NCBI GenBank assembly: GCA_963855995.1
Contig: OY979717.1
Coordinates: forward strand, 20,249,906-20,313,905
DNA length: 64,000 nucleotides
Direction: 5' to 3'
Source: Muricea muricata
Lineage: Eukaryota > Cnidaria > Anthozoa > Malacalcyonacea > Plexauridae
This document shows positions 34,208-46,400 of the stretch, piece after piece. Below the pieces are notes generated by a model, which worked only from the letters and a program-made list of their open reading frames with translations, had not been told where the DNA came from and did no database searches. Numbering within the stretch: position 1 is the stretch's first letter; every line of letters starts with the position of its first letter. The position numbers and the translations under genes were made by a program.

Positions 34208-34737
34208 GAGGATGGACCATGTTACATAATATTACTTTTGAAACATATGAACTCCATCTTGACCTGCAAAGCGACTGGAAATCTATCAGCAACTACACTA
34301 CAGGCCAACTTGCACTCAAGCCCAGTGCTCTTGCTGATCTTATGATAAAGATGCCGTTCGAACAAATGAGATTTCATTGTTTCAAGAAATCAGTGGGACG
34401 AAGGTTTCACATTGTTACCAATAGAAATGCGTCGGGGAATGGTGTCATCAGGTTCCTCACGGCGCAGACTAACGACTTTCCAAATTCTTGCGGATCTTAT
34501 GTTTCTTTGATTGACGATAATTCAGAGCTGAGTTCAGGTTGCGCGCAATGGAAGTGGAAAAAAGCTCTATGGGGTGGAAACACAACAGGGGTGAATCAAC
34601 GTTTGATTAATCACGTCGCATTTATTAGCGGACGTCATCATTGGAATACTATTCAAGGACGTTGGGAATGCGACGATTACACATCCAACAATACCACGCA
34701 TTCTCCAGGAGACTACTGGCATATTTTTGTGCGCTAA
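34208..34737 (+). CDS. Apple/fibrinogen-like secreted protein, exon 4 (fibrinogen-like domain, C-terminus)
   Basis: Acceptor ag at 34206-34207; ends at TAA 34735-34737. With exons 1-3 it gives a 334-residue protein: signal peptide (1 to about 21), Apple/PAN domain (about 37-112) and this domain (about 115-334). It starts GGWTMLHN and contains LDLQSDWKSISNYTTGQLAL, CGSYVSL, NHVAFISGRHHWN and GDYWHIFVR. There are several N-glycosylation sequons (NIT, NYT, NAS, NTT). The layout matches cnidarian secreted lectin-like proteins, including some annotated as skeletal matrix proteins (from memory, not checked). It differs from classic fibrinogen domains in its C-terminal half, so ligand binding is inference. 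Confidence 0.8.
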
Positions 34738-35200
34738 ATTTATATAATGGAGATATGCCTACAGGGATTAAGAATGTTTCTGCTTAGATTTTAATTTAAA
34801 CTGGATTGCCACAGTAGGTGTGCTGCATGATCTATTTTCTGTTTTGTATCACCAACGGTTTTGTGCAAATGTAGCTAAGCAAACATCCATAGCGGTTCAA
34901 GCAAGGATCGAAATTGATCTAAGTAAGATCTTTGCCATCCATTCATAGCTTTAAATTAGGAAAGTAGACTTAACTGACTTAGTTGATACTAATTCATGTA
35001 AGAATTGTATCATATGTAGTACTTAACGTTATAGGAAATTTGTATATTTTAAATTTTTGGGTAAATTATCTAAGTTAGATTGTACATATTAATTAGTTAC
35101 TGTTGTAAATAGCATAATTTTAAGTGTCCCCGATTTGTGAAATCTTTGGGTTTTACTATAGGACATGACACTTTAATAAAGTTTATAATAATAGTAACTA
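34738..35200 (+). other. 3' UTR of the Apple/fibrinogen-like gene with polyA signal
   Basis: AATAAA at 35175-35180 is the first good polyadenylation signal after the stop. The transcript probably ends near 35195. Confidence 0.5.
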
Positions 35201-36751
35201 ATTACTAAAAGTAACCAAGTGTGAACGGCATCTTGCTCATGATACAGCAATTTATAAATTAGATAAACATACTTGCAGTTCTTGTGTCGTGATTATCGCA
35301 GTGTAATTAATTTATTTTTGAAAATCTCGATGTTAGGCTAAGGGGAGCTGGGTTGTTTTCGTTTAAAAACATAGTCATGAGTCGAAAAACTGTACATGAC
35401 TTATATCTGGAAATGAATTTGCACCAAAATGACATTACTGAACTGCTCAAGGTGTATTTGCTGTTCATTGAGTTAATCGGGATGAAATCAGTGACGTTAC
35501 GTTAGATAAAGTTTGGGGTAAAACCAGTGACATCATTACGACGTCATTTGGCGCACATTCGTTCCCATGCATATCATAAGATATTTTTTACTCAGAGCCA
35601 CGTATTAAAATGTTTAATAGCCTCTTAGAATCGTGTTTTCAAAAAATGAATTACAGTTCGAAAATCACCGCTCAAAAAATCCTATGATTCTAGAACAATA
35701 AAATTAAAACTGGTGTTATATACATTGGCCCTGAAAAAATAGTCTGACTATTTTAAAAATAATATTGAAATGCTTGTGAAAACCACAAATTGTTTGAATT
35801 ATTAAGTTCTAGGGGTTTTTAATAATTTTAAATTTGATTGTATACTTTCTTTTTAAACGAATGAAACTAATCATTGTGTATCAATGTGCATCAATGTGCT
35901 CAATTAACGACAAGGCACTGATTTTAAATTTGCTAAAATTGCTAAAATTTGTTAAATATTATTTAAATAACTGTCAGTTTCTGTATAAGTATTCAATAAT
36001 AAATGAAGAATAAAATACACAGCTAGATAAAAGATGTTAATCCACGAAGTAGTTTATTTCGGGATACAGTATATATTTGAAACTGTTTAATTTTTTATAG
36101 ATTGCATTCATTGATGTATATTGAATGGATAGCGCATCTCATTACAAATCCATACAAAAAATGTGCGGCTGGATGTAAATCTGCAAATTTGCGCGCGAGC
36201 CCCCACTTTTCTATAGATTTACATTAGGGAATCATAGTTTTTGCAGGGTTTTTGCTATTTGTTACGGATTAGGCGATCACACAGATAGAAGCATAAATTT
36301 TGTAGTCCTGTAAACTAAAATTTTGTAGTCCTGTAATTTGTAAATTCATACTACATTGTTTATTTTACAAATTATTAATACATAGATTCTAGCTTATCAA
36401 TTAATTATATTAAAATTTTTAATACCACCATGTTATATTACTTATTTTTATCAGGTTAAAGTCTACAAATTTGCTTCTGGTTCATGTTCACTTAGTAACA
36501 GTAATTCTGTATTTTCAGTTGATCGAGAATGAAATATCCTTTATTTGTTTCACAACAACCTTGTTTATCAAAGCCATGCGCGGGGGTGCTTCACTCTTTC
36601 GACCTTTCAAATCTCGTTTTTTAACGTTGTAAAGCCCAAACAACTGAAATTTTTGCACAAATTACAGTCCGTGTCACGTGTGTTTTATCTATTTGATGTA
36701 ATAATCAGCCCGATCCGTTGCATGTAAGAGCAAACAACCCCACAAAAACTA
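35201..36751. other. Nothing recognised
   Basis: AT-rich, no gene. A short direct repeat 'attttgtagtcctgtaa' is present twice near 36297-36330. Confidence 0.4.
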
Positions 36752-37005
36752 CAATCAGTGGCATTGAAATTTGGGACAATTAGATCAATAAGATATTTTT
36801 GAGTGCATTTGTGAAAATTCACATGTAAACCCCCCTTCCCCCCGTTTCAATGTTGCTATATCGGCCATAACAATTACTGGCGCCATCATACAAGACCATA
36901 GCCGTTACTGCTGAAATTGCTCACCACTTGAGCAACATTGAAAAGGGGGGAAAGGAATCAGTTTTATGTTTTCAGCAATCGGTCCAATAATTATGTCACT
37001 GATTG
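36752..37005. mobile_element. Foldback MITE
   Basis: Ends caatcagtg and cactgattg are inverted. Inner arms 'ccttccccccgtttcaatgt' and 'acattgaaaaggggggaaagg' are inverted too. A hairpin of about 250 bp. Confidence 0.6.
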
Positions 37006-37779
37006 TATGATTTCGTAATATAAATCTACAGAAAAGTGCGGTCTCAAGTGACAATTTGTAGATTTACTTCCGGCTTAACTTTTCAACCCCAGATGCGTCA
37101 GCCAGTAATACAGATCGGTGATAACACTCGACAAGGACATTACGGTCCAAAATTGATTAGTGCAACAAGCAGTGAATGGCGCGCAACAATTTAGTTCGGC
37201 AACTATATCTGATTTTCAAATTAATGACAGGACGTCAAATACTCGAGAATATAAGGAGCTAGGTCACTACATTTTTGTAGCTTTGGTATATGTTTTCCAG
37301 AAATGTATGTATTTACTTTTGCAACCTATAAATAACAAAGCACCTAAAAAGTTAATGAGAATGGCTTAAAAGGTTGATGAGAAGACACATTCTAGCCATG
37401 ACATACACCTTTAAGTTCCGTTAAAATGCACTGTTAACATTGCGTTTTTAGTGCGTGTTATCGATTTCCTGACGGCACATTTATTTCTGAACTAAAAGAA
37501 TATGTAAAAAATAGTTCGGACGTTTTTAGAGTGCACATGCCGCCTTTGGGGAATTGACATAATTATGATATTTTAGGAAATGTAAGTTTTATTCCTAGAG
37601 AAAAAACGTCATCTTCATGGTCTTTTTTGCTCTTTAAATTACCGGACCTGATGTTTAAGTTAATGCTAATGAGTTTTCCATTGTTTCGTGCTTGAAAAAA
37701 TGACATAAATGACATCGGTTCCTCTAACTTGAAAAGCCAAAAAACGAGGAAGGTGAAGTTTTTCTCTAAAACCAAAAAT

Positions 37780-38015
<236 letters not shown>

Positions 38016-38050
38016 ACAAATAAGACACAAAGACGTAGCAAGTTGTGTAA

Positions 38051-38113
38051 GGCATATTCATTACTATTTAGTTTCGTACTACACTTGGTGTAGCACTCTT
38101 CAGACAAATAGCC
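38051..38113 (-). ncRNA. Hammerhead ribozyme 2 (long stem II), left arm of Penelope palindrome
   Basis: Read on the - strand: CTGAAGA (38103-38097) fits CTGANGA; stem II has nine pairs (GTGCTACAC with GTGTAGTAC, loop CAA); GAAA (38075-38072); stem III A-C-T, loop AAAT, A-G-T; cleavage nucleotide A at 38062 (GTA triplet). Stem I pairs GGCTATTTGT (38113-38104) with ATGAATATGCC (38061-38051) through seven pairs (two G-T wobbles), one bulge and three GC pairs. All core positions are intact. Confidence 0.85.
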
Positions 38114-38734
38114 TATGTTATATGATCTATAGAGTAACGAACTTTTAAATTATATACAAACGGTTAAACGATTATTATCTTTACATATCAATTTACACCT
38201 CAAGTGGGATATTCGTAATTAAGACCTAAAGTTCTTTAGTAGGAATTTACTAGCATGTCTGCATGTAGAGACAAGTTCATTTCGTCGGTTAAGTGTAGCC
38301 ATGTCCGGTTTACAGATAATGAAAAATTTCTCCCATAGACATAAGTTGCATCTTTTAGATATATTACTGTATGATTTCGCTCGCTTAAGGATTCTCCATC
38401 TGATTGAATACTCCAGGGTATTGAGTATTGAGGGGTATTGAGTGTTCAATCAGATGGAGAATCCTTAAGCGAGCGAAATCATACAGTAATATAACTAAAA
38501 GATGCAACTTATGTCTATGGGAGAAATTTTTCATTATCTGTAAACCGGACATGGCTACACTTAACCGACGAAATGAACTTGTCTCTACATGCAGACATGC
38601 TAGTAAATTCCTACTAAAGAACTTTAGGTCTTAATTACGAATATCCCACTTGAGGTGTAAATTGATATGTAAAGATAATAATCGTTTAACCGTTTGTACA
38701 TAATTTAAAAGTTCGTTACTCTATAGATCATATA

Positions 38735-38785
38735 ACGTAGGCTATTTGGCTAGTGTAGTAGGAAACTAAATAGTAATGAATATGC
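38735..38785 (+). pseudogene. Deleted hammerhead in right arm of Penelope palindrome
   Basis: The same flanks occur (ggctatttgg on one side, gaaactaaatagtaatgaat on the other). The CTGAAGA core and half of stem II are lost: only gctagtgtagtag remains before gaaac. The ribozyme cannot form. Confidence 0.75.
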
Positions 38786-38887
38786 CTTACACAACTTGCT
38801 AAGTCTTTGTGTCTTATTTGTTGATTATGCTCTGGAAATCCATTGAGCACTTTATAATTGGTTTTTATAACCCAACACAAATTATTG

Positions 38888-38992
<105 letters not shown>

Positions 38993-39116
38993 ATAAACAA
39001 TTTGTGAATCATGTATAGACACAGTGCTCAATACAATAGTAGAGCAAATAAGAATAAGATAAAAACAAACTTGAAATATTACATTTAGATTTTAATTCAC
39101 TACAAATTTGTTTCGT

Positions 39117-39240
<124 letters not shown>

Positions 39241-39261
39241 CAAATACACAAGTTTTTTGCT

Positions 39262-39305
39262 GTCGCTACTCGGAGTTTCACGCGCTTAGGCGCTCATCAG
39301 GCAAC
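39262..39305 (-). ncRNA. Hammerhead ribozyme 3 (type I)
   Basis: Read on the - strand: stem I 5' strand GTTGC (39305-39301); CTGATGA (39300-39294); stem II GCGC (39293-39290) with GCGT (39283-39280), closing pair G-T wobble, loop CTAAGC; GAAA (39279-39276); stem III A-C-T, loop CCG, A-G-T; cleavage nucleotide A at 39267; stem I 3' strand GCGAC (39266-39262), one G-T wobble. All invariant core residues are present. Confidence 0.75.
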
Positions 39306-40023
39306 TGACAGGTTATGTTTATTTATTCGGCTAAGGCATTTCACGTTTCGTGGTTTCAGTGAAACACCTGAAAAATCCGAAATTCTATCACAAATAGCAT
39401 TGATAGAATGACAGGTTCACGTTCTGATTACCAATAACTTATTTTGTTACGAAATTTTGTCATTTTTCCATTCGAATGTTTAAATTGTAGTACTTTATTA
39501 TCTATTGAATGTTTCTCTTGCGTTAATTTTTTAGATTTGAATTATACTAGCTCTGTGTAATGAAATTTGCTCTACTGTATACTATGCATCAGATTACTTA
39601 AAAATTTTAATATAATTATATATTTTGGCTTGAGTAAGAAACTGTCAGCATGAACTCATTATTCTTTATTACCGAGCATGTTAAACGTGCGTAAGGTCCA
39701 GCATCTCTATTAATAACAACTTTCCTTCTGATATTATGAACAACATGCACACAATACTTATATTAGGCGAGTTTAAGAAAGTTGAACAAATCAACAAGCG
39801 GTAATTTAATAGTTTAATATGCAATGGTACATAATTTGATAGTTTTTAATCAATCCATGCAATATTTTTCATGGATTCATTCAGAGCAGTCATGCAGAGC
39901 AGACGTGCTATTTTGAGCTCCACTAGCGTAAGCCAAAAATCAGTCAATTTCCTATCTAGTCCTCAAAATTTGCTATAATAACGACCCGCTAGATATTGGG
40001 AAATTAATTGTACAAGTGGCATA
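39306..40023. other. Nothing recognised
   Basis: AT-rich sequence following the hammerhead repeat. No gene was seen. Confidence 0.4.
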
Positions 40024-40546
40024 CAGGGTGTCCCAAAAAACCCCAAAAACTATTGAAAATGATCTATTGTTAGAATTTCAATTCCTAGCACTAAATTGAA
40101 CCCACGAGTGGATAAACTATTGACATGAGTGGATAAACTATTGACATAACCGTCATAATTAATAGTAATACTCAGTGTTAACCATTTTTATGCCAGACAA
40201 AAAACTAAACCTACGAGTGCATATTAAAAATGCAATCAAATTTTATGCATGGGTTATTTTAGCCTATTCAATTTGGTTTTTACCAATATTATCTACAGGT
40301 AGCCTATAAGTTGTTTCAGCCGGGAAAATGACGACATCAAACAAACTAACAAGATAGTATTGTTTTCATTTTTTCTAAGCCTGATTTGCTTTTAGAGTTT
40401 AGAGAAAACAATTTACAACTGTATATTCCCATGAGCAAAACAAACGTACTTTACAAAGATATTTTAATTTTTTAACAAGTGCTAGGGCATTCAAATGTTA
40501 ACAATAGGTGATTTCAATAGTTTTTGGGGCTTTTTGGGACACCCTG
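40024..40546. mobile_element. Mariner-type MITE, 523 bp, TA target duplication
   Basis: Ends cagggtgtcccaaaaaaccc and the complement of gctttttgggacaccctg are inverted over about 35 bp. TA flanks both sides (40022-40023 and 40547-40548). CAGGGTGTCCC termini are typical of mariner-like elements. No transposase. Confidence 0.8.
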
Positions 40547-40548
40547 TA

Positions 40549-41015
40549 TAACTGAATCGATCCGAAAATCGCTTGGTCTGACTTGGTCGGGGGATTTTGA
40601 ATCATTAAAGCAGTTTGTAGCTGATTCACTGAAGCTGAAGGGTGTTTGGTCCCAACCTGGAGGTGACAAAAAAGTTTTCGCCGATGAGGATGTTTAAATT
40701 ATTTGGAGAAAGAATAAAACTGACGGTACAAGTACAGAATACCCCGCGAGTAAAAGTGGTCATGTTGACAGCCTACAAGCCTACAGCGAGATATACTTAC
40801 AGCGAGATATAGCGAGATAATCCTTTAAATGACTCAGCTCGTCTGAAAGATATTGTTATATAGCAGTGTTGTGTCGGCGCAAAATATATTTTGGAAAAGC
40901 AGCAGGCTGTATTTCATACAATGCAATGGGAAGTGTTTTACTTTACATTATAGTATAACATATCAATATTTGAAACACTCATTTGTGCGCCTGAAAGTTA
41001 TAAGTATGTTTAATG
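40549..41015. other. Nothing recognised
   Basis: No gene structure seen. 'tacagcgagatata' is repeated near 40780-40815. Confidence 0.4.
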
Positions 41016-41019
41016 TCTT

Positions 41020-41659
41020 CTAAAAAACACTAAATAAATCTTCACCTTTGTGAATGTATCGCCACATAAATCCTGCAAAATATGACGGATAATGATGTTT
41101 TCTACGACCATGAGTTGGCAAACTAGTTTTTAACTGCCTCCAATGACCCTCGATTTTATTTGTGTGACCTCCTGTGTGATTCACAAATTCTTGAGAATGA
41201 TTCACGGTTTCGTGAACGTAGCCGTATTTACTTAGATTAATGTAATCCTTCCAGCAGTCGGACACGATAATGCTTTGAGGTTTGATCCACTTGCGAATTA
41301 AAGAAACCAATGTCTTTTCAGTTCTGTCCTCAACGGCCGCGATAAAACATTTGCGGGAATCCTCTTCAATGGCCCTGCATGAAGACCCATTGTCCCTAAA
41401 CAAAATGCCCACGGTGGTATTTAGGTTTGCCCTCCTTGCTTTCATCAATTTGCACTCGTATGCCTTTTCCTCCTAGTGGTTCACTTCTTCGAGCTATGCT
41501 GAGCTCGCAAATTTTACGGCAAAACATCGACCAGTCGACAATTGTATTGGAATTAATCCGTAATTGTGTTTTTACTTGGCTCTCGCAAATATCTGCACAC
41601 CACCAATACGTAATTTTCATTATTTCCTGTAGCGTTAAATTGCTGATTGTTTTCGGCAT
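41020..41659 (-). pseudogene. Merlin-type (IS1595/ISXO2-like) transposase, frameshifted
   Basis: Two overlapping - strand frames make one transposase. The upstream frame has TYWWCADICESQ, TIVDWSMFCR, GGKGIRVQIDESK and KYHRGHFV. The downstream frame has DSRKCFIAAVEDRTEKTL, IIVSDCWKDYI, ETVNHSQEFVNHTGGHTNKI and EGHWRQLK. The catalytic D-D-E candidates are all visible (Asp of DESK, Asp of SDCW, Glu of IEGHW). Between the frames there is a TAG after HFV and a +1/-1 shift near 41375-41395, so the gene is broken. The family is the eukaryotic Merlin superfamily, related to bacterial IS1016/IS1595. The N-terminal zinc-ribbon region could not be traced. Confidence 0.85.
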
Positions 41660-42137
41660 AATTTTATCATGTACTTCTATGTTTATGTTGGCGTGTAATG
41701 AGCCTTTTCAGTATGCAAGCAATAGCCAGGGTATAATTATATCCTCACGCACAATAGTAATTATTTTATTTTAATACAAACGTGGTTGGACCATTAATTA
41801 AGAACGTTTTAAAACAACTTCGCTCAAAATTTGTTTGTTTATTGCTTCAAAAATTTCGGTGTCGAAACAAGCTAAGCTGGCCTGGCAGCACGAGAATACA
41901 TGGGCAGACTTACATATCGACGTGTCATGTTTGTCCCCTTTGATTATGAAGAGCTTTTCCCAAAACATGTGCACAATTTCATTCAGAAGAAGGCTGTGTC
42001 CATGAGCTCTTGCACAGGTTATTTTGTACCTTGCTTATTAAGTACAACATCATTTGTACTCGGATTGAATTCGTACATTTCAAATGGCAGTCGATCATTT
42101 CCTTGCAACATGTACATCATGGTTATTGGGCTCCTAC
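41660..42137. other. Nothing recognised
   Basis: Possibly the degraded 5' part of the Merlin element near its upstream side. No motif is clear. Confidence 0.3.
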
Positions 42138-42141
42138 TACT

Positions 42142-42318
42142 GGTAAGGGTTAGGGTTAGGGTTAGGGTTAGGGTTAGGGTTAGGGTTAGGGTTAGGGTTA
42201 GGGTTAGGGTTAGGGATAGGGTTAGGGTTAGGGTTAGGGTTAGGGTTAGGGTTAGGGTTAGGGTTAGGGTTAGGGTTAGGATTAGGGTTAGGGTTAGGGT
42301 TAGGGTTAGGGTTAGGGT
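42142..42318 (+). repeat. Interstitial telomere-type repeat (TTAGGG)n
   Basis: About 29 consecutive TTAGGG units with only two single-base variants (tagggatagg, taggattagg). Diverged units follow to about 42385 (gggattaagattagggttgg). TTAGGG is the usual animal telomere unit. The location between transposon remnants marks it as interstitial. Confidence 0.95.
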
Positions 42319-42546
42319 AATTTCATGCATGTTAGGTTTTTGGGGTTGGGATTAAGATTAGGGTTGGGATTAGGGTCAGGGTGCAGTATTGTGTTACGAA
42401 TTCGCACGTTATGTTAAATTTTGACGTTTGTGATGCATATAGTTAGATGCAGATAGTTAGTTTGGAGAAGTTTTATAAATTCTGCGAGCTAAGCGAGTGG
42501 CGTTATATTCTTGACGGTACTCGATTTTAAAATATTTATCATTTGA

Positions 42547-42876
42547 GTTGCCCCTGTGTTTTGTGTATTTCTCACTCACTGGGACTCTATCTACTTCACG
42601 AAATTTAGCTAAAGAGGGAGCGCGTGGCGCGATAATAAGCGTACTTTTTTGCTTTATTAAAATTATTTTCACTCACTGGGACTGTATCTACTTCGCCAAA
42701 TTTAACTGAAGCGCGAGCCCGAAGGGCGAGTAATGATTGTCGCGCTACGCGCTCCCTCTTTAGCTAAATTTTGTGAAGTAGATACAGTGCCAGTGAGTGA
42801 GAAATGTGACAACCCAAGAATGACTCGATATTGATAGTTATTATATGTATGGGGATACACAAAACACAGGGGCAAC
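42547..42876. mobile_element. Foldback MITE with GC-rich core
   Basis: Ends gttgcccctgtgttttgtgt and its complement (acacaaaacacaggggcaac). Nested arms 'tctcactcactgggactcta' and 'gctaaagagggagcgcg' are inverted on the right. Part of the arm is also repeated directly near 42670-42700. Confidence 0.65.
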
Positions 42877-42929
42877 CCGGTCCCAGTGCTCTCTCGACAT
42901 TTCGACCTTTAGGGTATCCTATAAAGCCA

Positions 42930-43215
42930 TGACCGTAGGTCATTAGGCCGTGTAGGCCGTGTAGGTATGTACTATAGGCCGTGTAGGCCATGTGGGTTGT
43001 GTAGGCCGTGTAGGTCTGTAGGCCGTGTAGGTCTGTAGGCCGTGTAGGTCTGTAGGCCATGTGGGTACGTAGGCCGTATAGGTCTGTAGGCCATGTGGGT
43101 ATGTAGGCCATGTAGGTCTGTAGGCCGTGTAGGTCTGTAGGCCGTGTAGGTTTGTAGGCCGTGTAGGTTTTGTGTAGGCATTTTTTGTTGTGTAGGCCGT
43201 GTAGGTTGTGTAGGC
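42930..43215. repeat. Minisatellite, ~17-bp 'taggccgtgtaggtctg' units
   Basis: About 15 imperfect copies of a unit built from taggccgtg and taggtctg. Apparent proteins from it (YRPTRPTDLHGL and so on) are repeat translations. Confidence 0.85.
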
Positions 43216-43480
43216 TGCACAGTAAAGTAGGCTAAGTAGGTTTTGTTTCTATTCGGTTTAAGTGTGCATATAAAGCTGACTGCGTATAGTAGGCGAGTGC
43301 TTTAGTAGAAATTGATTTCAGTGGCGGGGTATTCTGTAGTTACTCCAAACTGACTTTCTGTTTATCGAAGAAGCAAGAGCAAACCAACTGAAAATGGAGA
43401 TTCAGTGGATATATACTTTGACGGAAATCATGGAGCTTAATTAAACATGGGCAACTATCTAATGAGGATAAAATAAAATA
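43216..43480. other. Nothing recognised
   Basis: Short interval before the retrotransposon relic, with no feature. Confidence 0.35.
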
Positions 43481-46400
43481 TTGTCGGATAAGTGTGAATA
43501 CATGAGTACTGTTATATTACAAATGAGCGCAAAGATCGAAAGATTTGTAGAAAAATCCTCAGATCCACATGTTGAACTTATAAATTCACATGCTAGCAAT
43601 GCAAATGAAGGGGTAGTTTGTGATGGAAAAGACAATGATGGTGTTAAGACTATAAACACGGAAAAATTAATCGGTGAGTACTTTTAACAATGGTGACTAT
43701 ACTCTATTAACAAATGATTCTCATAATTCTATGGGTAATGACAATACATATGCTAAGGTTACTGCACGTTGGCCAGGCATTAAATCAATTCAACATAATA
43801 AAAGGTACCTAATAAAGGTGCTATCATCGAAGATTCCATCATGATTAATGATGCAGAAATCGTTAACCAGGATCTTGTGACTCAGAAACTGACTAGCTCA
43901 GCAAGACTGTAAAGTTAGTTTGAATGGGTTTATTGGCGTTAAACGAAAGCGTCAAAGCATAAAAAAGTTCTTTCTATCTGGAATTGCTGACAGTGTCAGT
44001 GCTCAGGATATACTATCCTATCTGGAAAAACGTGATATAAAACCAACTTACTTATTGCTTTTCAAAAGTAAAGGGAAGGGCACTTTTTCAGCCACACCGC
44101 ATGTTCAGAGAACTTTTTGGCCGGAGTTTGTCCAGTGTAAACGTTGGCAAACAAATTCTACCTTCAAGGAACATACTCCAAGATCTAAATAATGGCCTTA
44201 AAGGAGCAGTGTCATATTTTACGCATATGCTTCTGCGCATAATAAACTTGAAAGCGTTGGGCCAACGTTTTCAAGTTCGGAATCCAAGATGGCGTCCTCA
44301 AAGGAGGGCGAGCATGGTCTGAAATTCGATATTTCCGGATGATAAAAAACAACGGAATGACAAAGGTCGAAGGAAATTAGGCGACAATAAACGCAAAAGA
44401 ATTTATTTGGTATACAATGTATTTAAAGCATGAAGAATGCAAAAATCGAGGCAGGATGTAACCGTTGAAATTGCAGTGATTTCGCCGCACATCTGTTGTC
44501 TCTTGAATGCAGAAGAAGGTAAAAATAATGCAATCTATGTGCTTTAATCGAACTGAATCTACAAGAAATTCGTAAAATAGCGAGAAAATAAAGAAATACA
44601 ATATGCGTGAAATGTGACACTGCTCCTTTAAATCCGGATTTCCCCAAGATTATATAGGGTTGGGCGGACGAAGCGCAAATGTTATAATGAAAAGTTAATC
44701 AAAGTTAGAATCGCCAGACGTGAAGTTAGTAAACCCATGCAAATTCCTAAATGTTTAGTGCTGAGCGCTAGATCGTTAGTGAAACCTGATCCTTACTCCG
44801 CACTTCACGAACTGAAACATTGGGTTGAACTTTAACCCGGAGTTGGTGCTAACCTAGCTTTGAACAACCGGCCCCTGGGCATAATATTGCTGGGAAAGAT
44901 CGGAAAGATACACGTGGAGGTGGAGTAGCGATATTGTGTAGAAATGACTGGAGAATGGAAAACATAATAAATGTTGAGAACATGTTTGAATGCATTGAAT
45001 GGTAATAATAATTACAACAAATTCTGCGTTCAATTAATGTAGCTTCAATTTATCATCCGCTTCGTGATTGCGGCTATAAAAACAAAGATCTAACTGACTA
45101 TTTGATTGACTCTTTTGAGCAAGTTCTACTTCGTGATCCAAATATGAAAATAATTATTGCTGGAGATATAAACAAATTAAATATTCAATAATTACTTAGT
45201 CAGCAATCTCTTATTCAAATGATCAAAACACCTACAAGATGCAATAATATTCTTGAAGTCTTCATAACTAACGCTCTGCATTATTGAAAAAAAGTACAAG
45301 TGGCAAAAGGTCTATTAAGGTGTGACAATGATATTATAAGATCAAGTAAGAGCTGAAAGAACGGATTAATTCTTTAGAGATGTGCGGGATCATAGGAAGC
45401 AAAAAAATGTTTAGGGACTTATGTCACTGTCGACTGGACAAAAATAACAAATGAGAATCTCGCTTCTGATGAAATGACTAGTCCATTTTATGAAACTATA
45501 TGGCCTAAATTTGAATCTTGTTTCCCACTAAAAAAAGTTTGATCATCATCACGTGACCCACTGTTCATGTCCGCGCTTGTAAAGTATTTGTTGAAAAGGA
45601 GAAAGCAAGCAATGAGAAGAAATGATGAAGAATCAATTGTGCGTTTACAAAATCAAATTAATAGACTTATTCACACCAGTCAAGTTAATGCCGTTAAAAG
45701 GGAGAAACATGGATCAAAGAAATGGTGGAATAAAGTTAACAATATGACCGGGAGAACAGGAAATTCTCTACCAATTAGTCCCATAATAGACCCAACTGCA
45801 ATTAATACTTACTCTCAAAGTATAAATACTGACCCCGAATATATTGCTCCCCAGTTCCAGTTAATCCCTAGAGATACTAGAATCCCCTCGCTTTCATTAG
45901 ACATGGTGTATACGTACAACATCTGGACCAGATGACATTCCGTATTGGTTTTGGAAGACGTACGCCGAAATACTGGCTCCTGTTATGATGAGAATTTTTA
46001 ACACTTCCCTTAAGAGTGGGAAGATCCAAAATGTTTGGAAAAGAGCAGATGTCAATCCTTGCCCAAAAGAAAATTCAATTAGTTCTTGTTCGCAGCTTAG
46101 ACCTATCTCATTAACAGATATCATTATGCGTCTCTTTCAGAAATGTGTGTACAGAAGTCAAATTGCCGATATTGTGTGTAATTATATTGGAGACGATCTA
46201 TTTGCATATAAAAAAGGGCATAATTCTACTATGGCCCCAATAAAATATCAATATCAACATGTGGCTAAAAAGCCTTGAGGAAGGTGCAAAATCAGTCAGA
46301 GTAATCTCGTTTGACTTCGGTAAAGCATTTAATAATGTCCCGCATGATATTCTGTTTGAAAAAAATCAACAAAATACCAATTAACCCATATATTACGAAC

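Noticed and set aside
41900..42355. RVRV / LTLT frames across the TTAGGG array
   Set aside because: Repeat translations; no start context or domain.
42764..43220. YRPTRPTDLHGL-type frames
   Set aside because: Translation of the taggccgtg minisatellite.
45567..45935. Separate host gene of 122 codons
   Set aside because: It lies in frame order between endonuclease and reverse transcriptase relics and is part of the decayed LINE.
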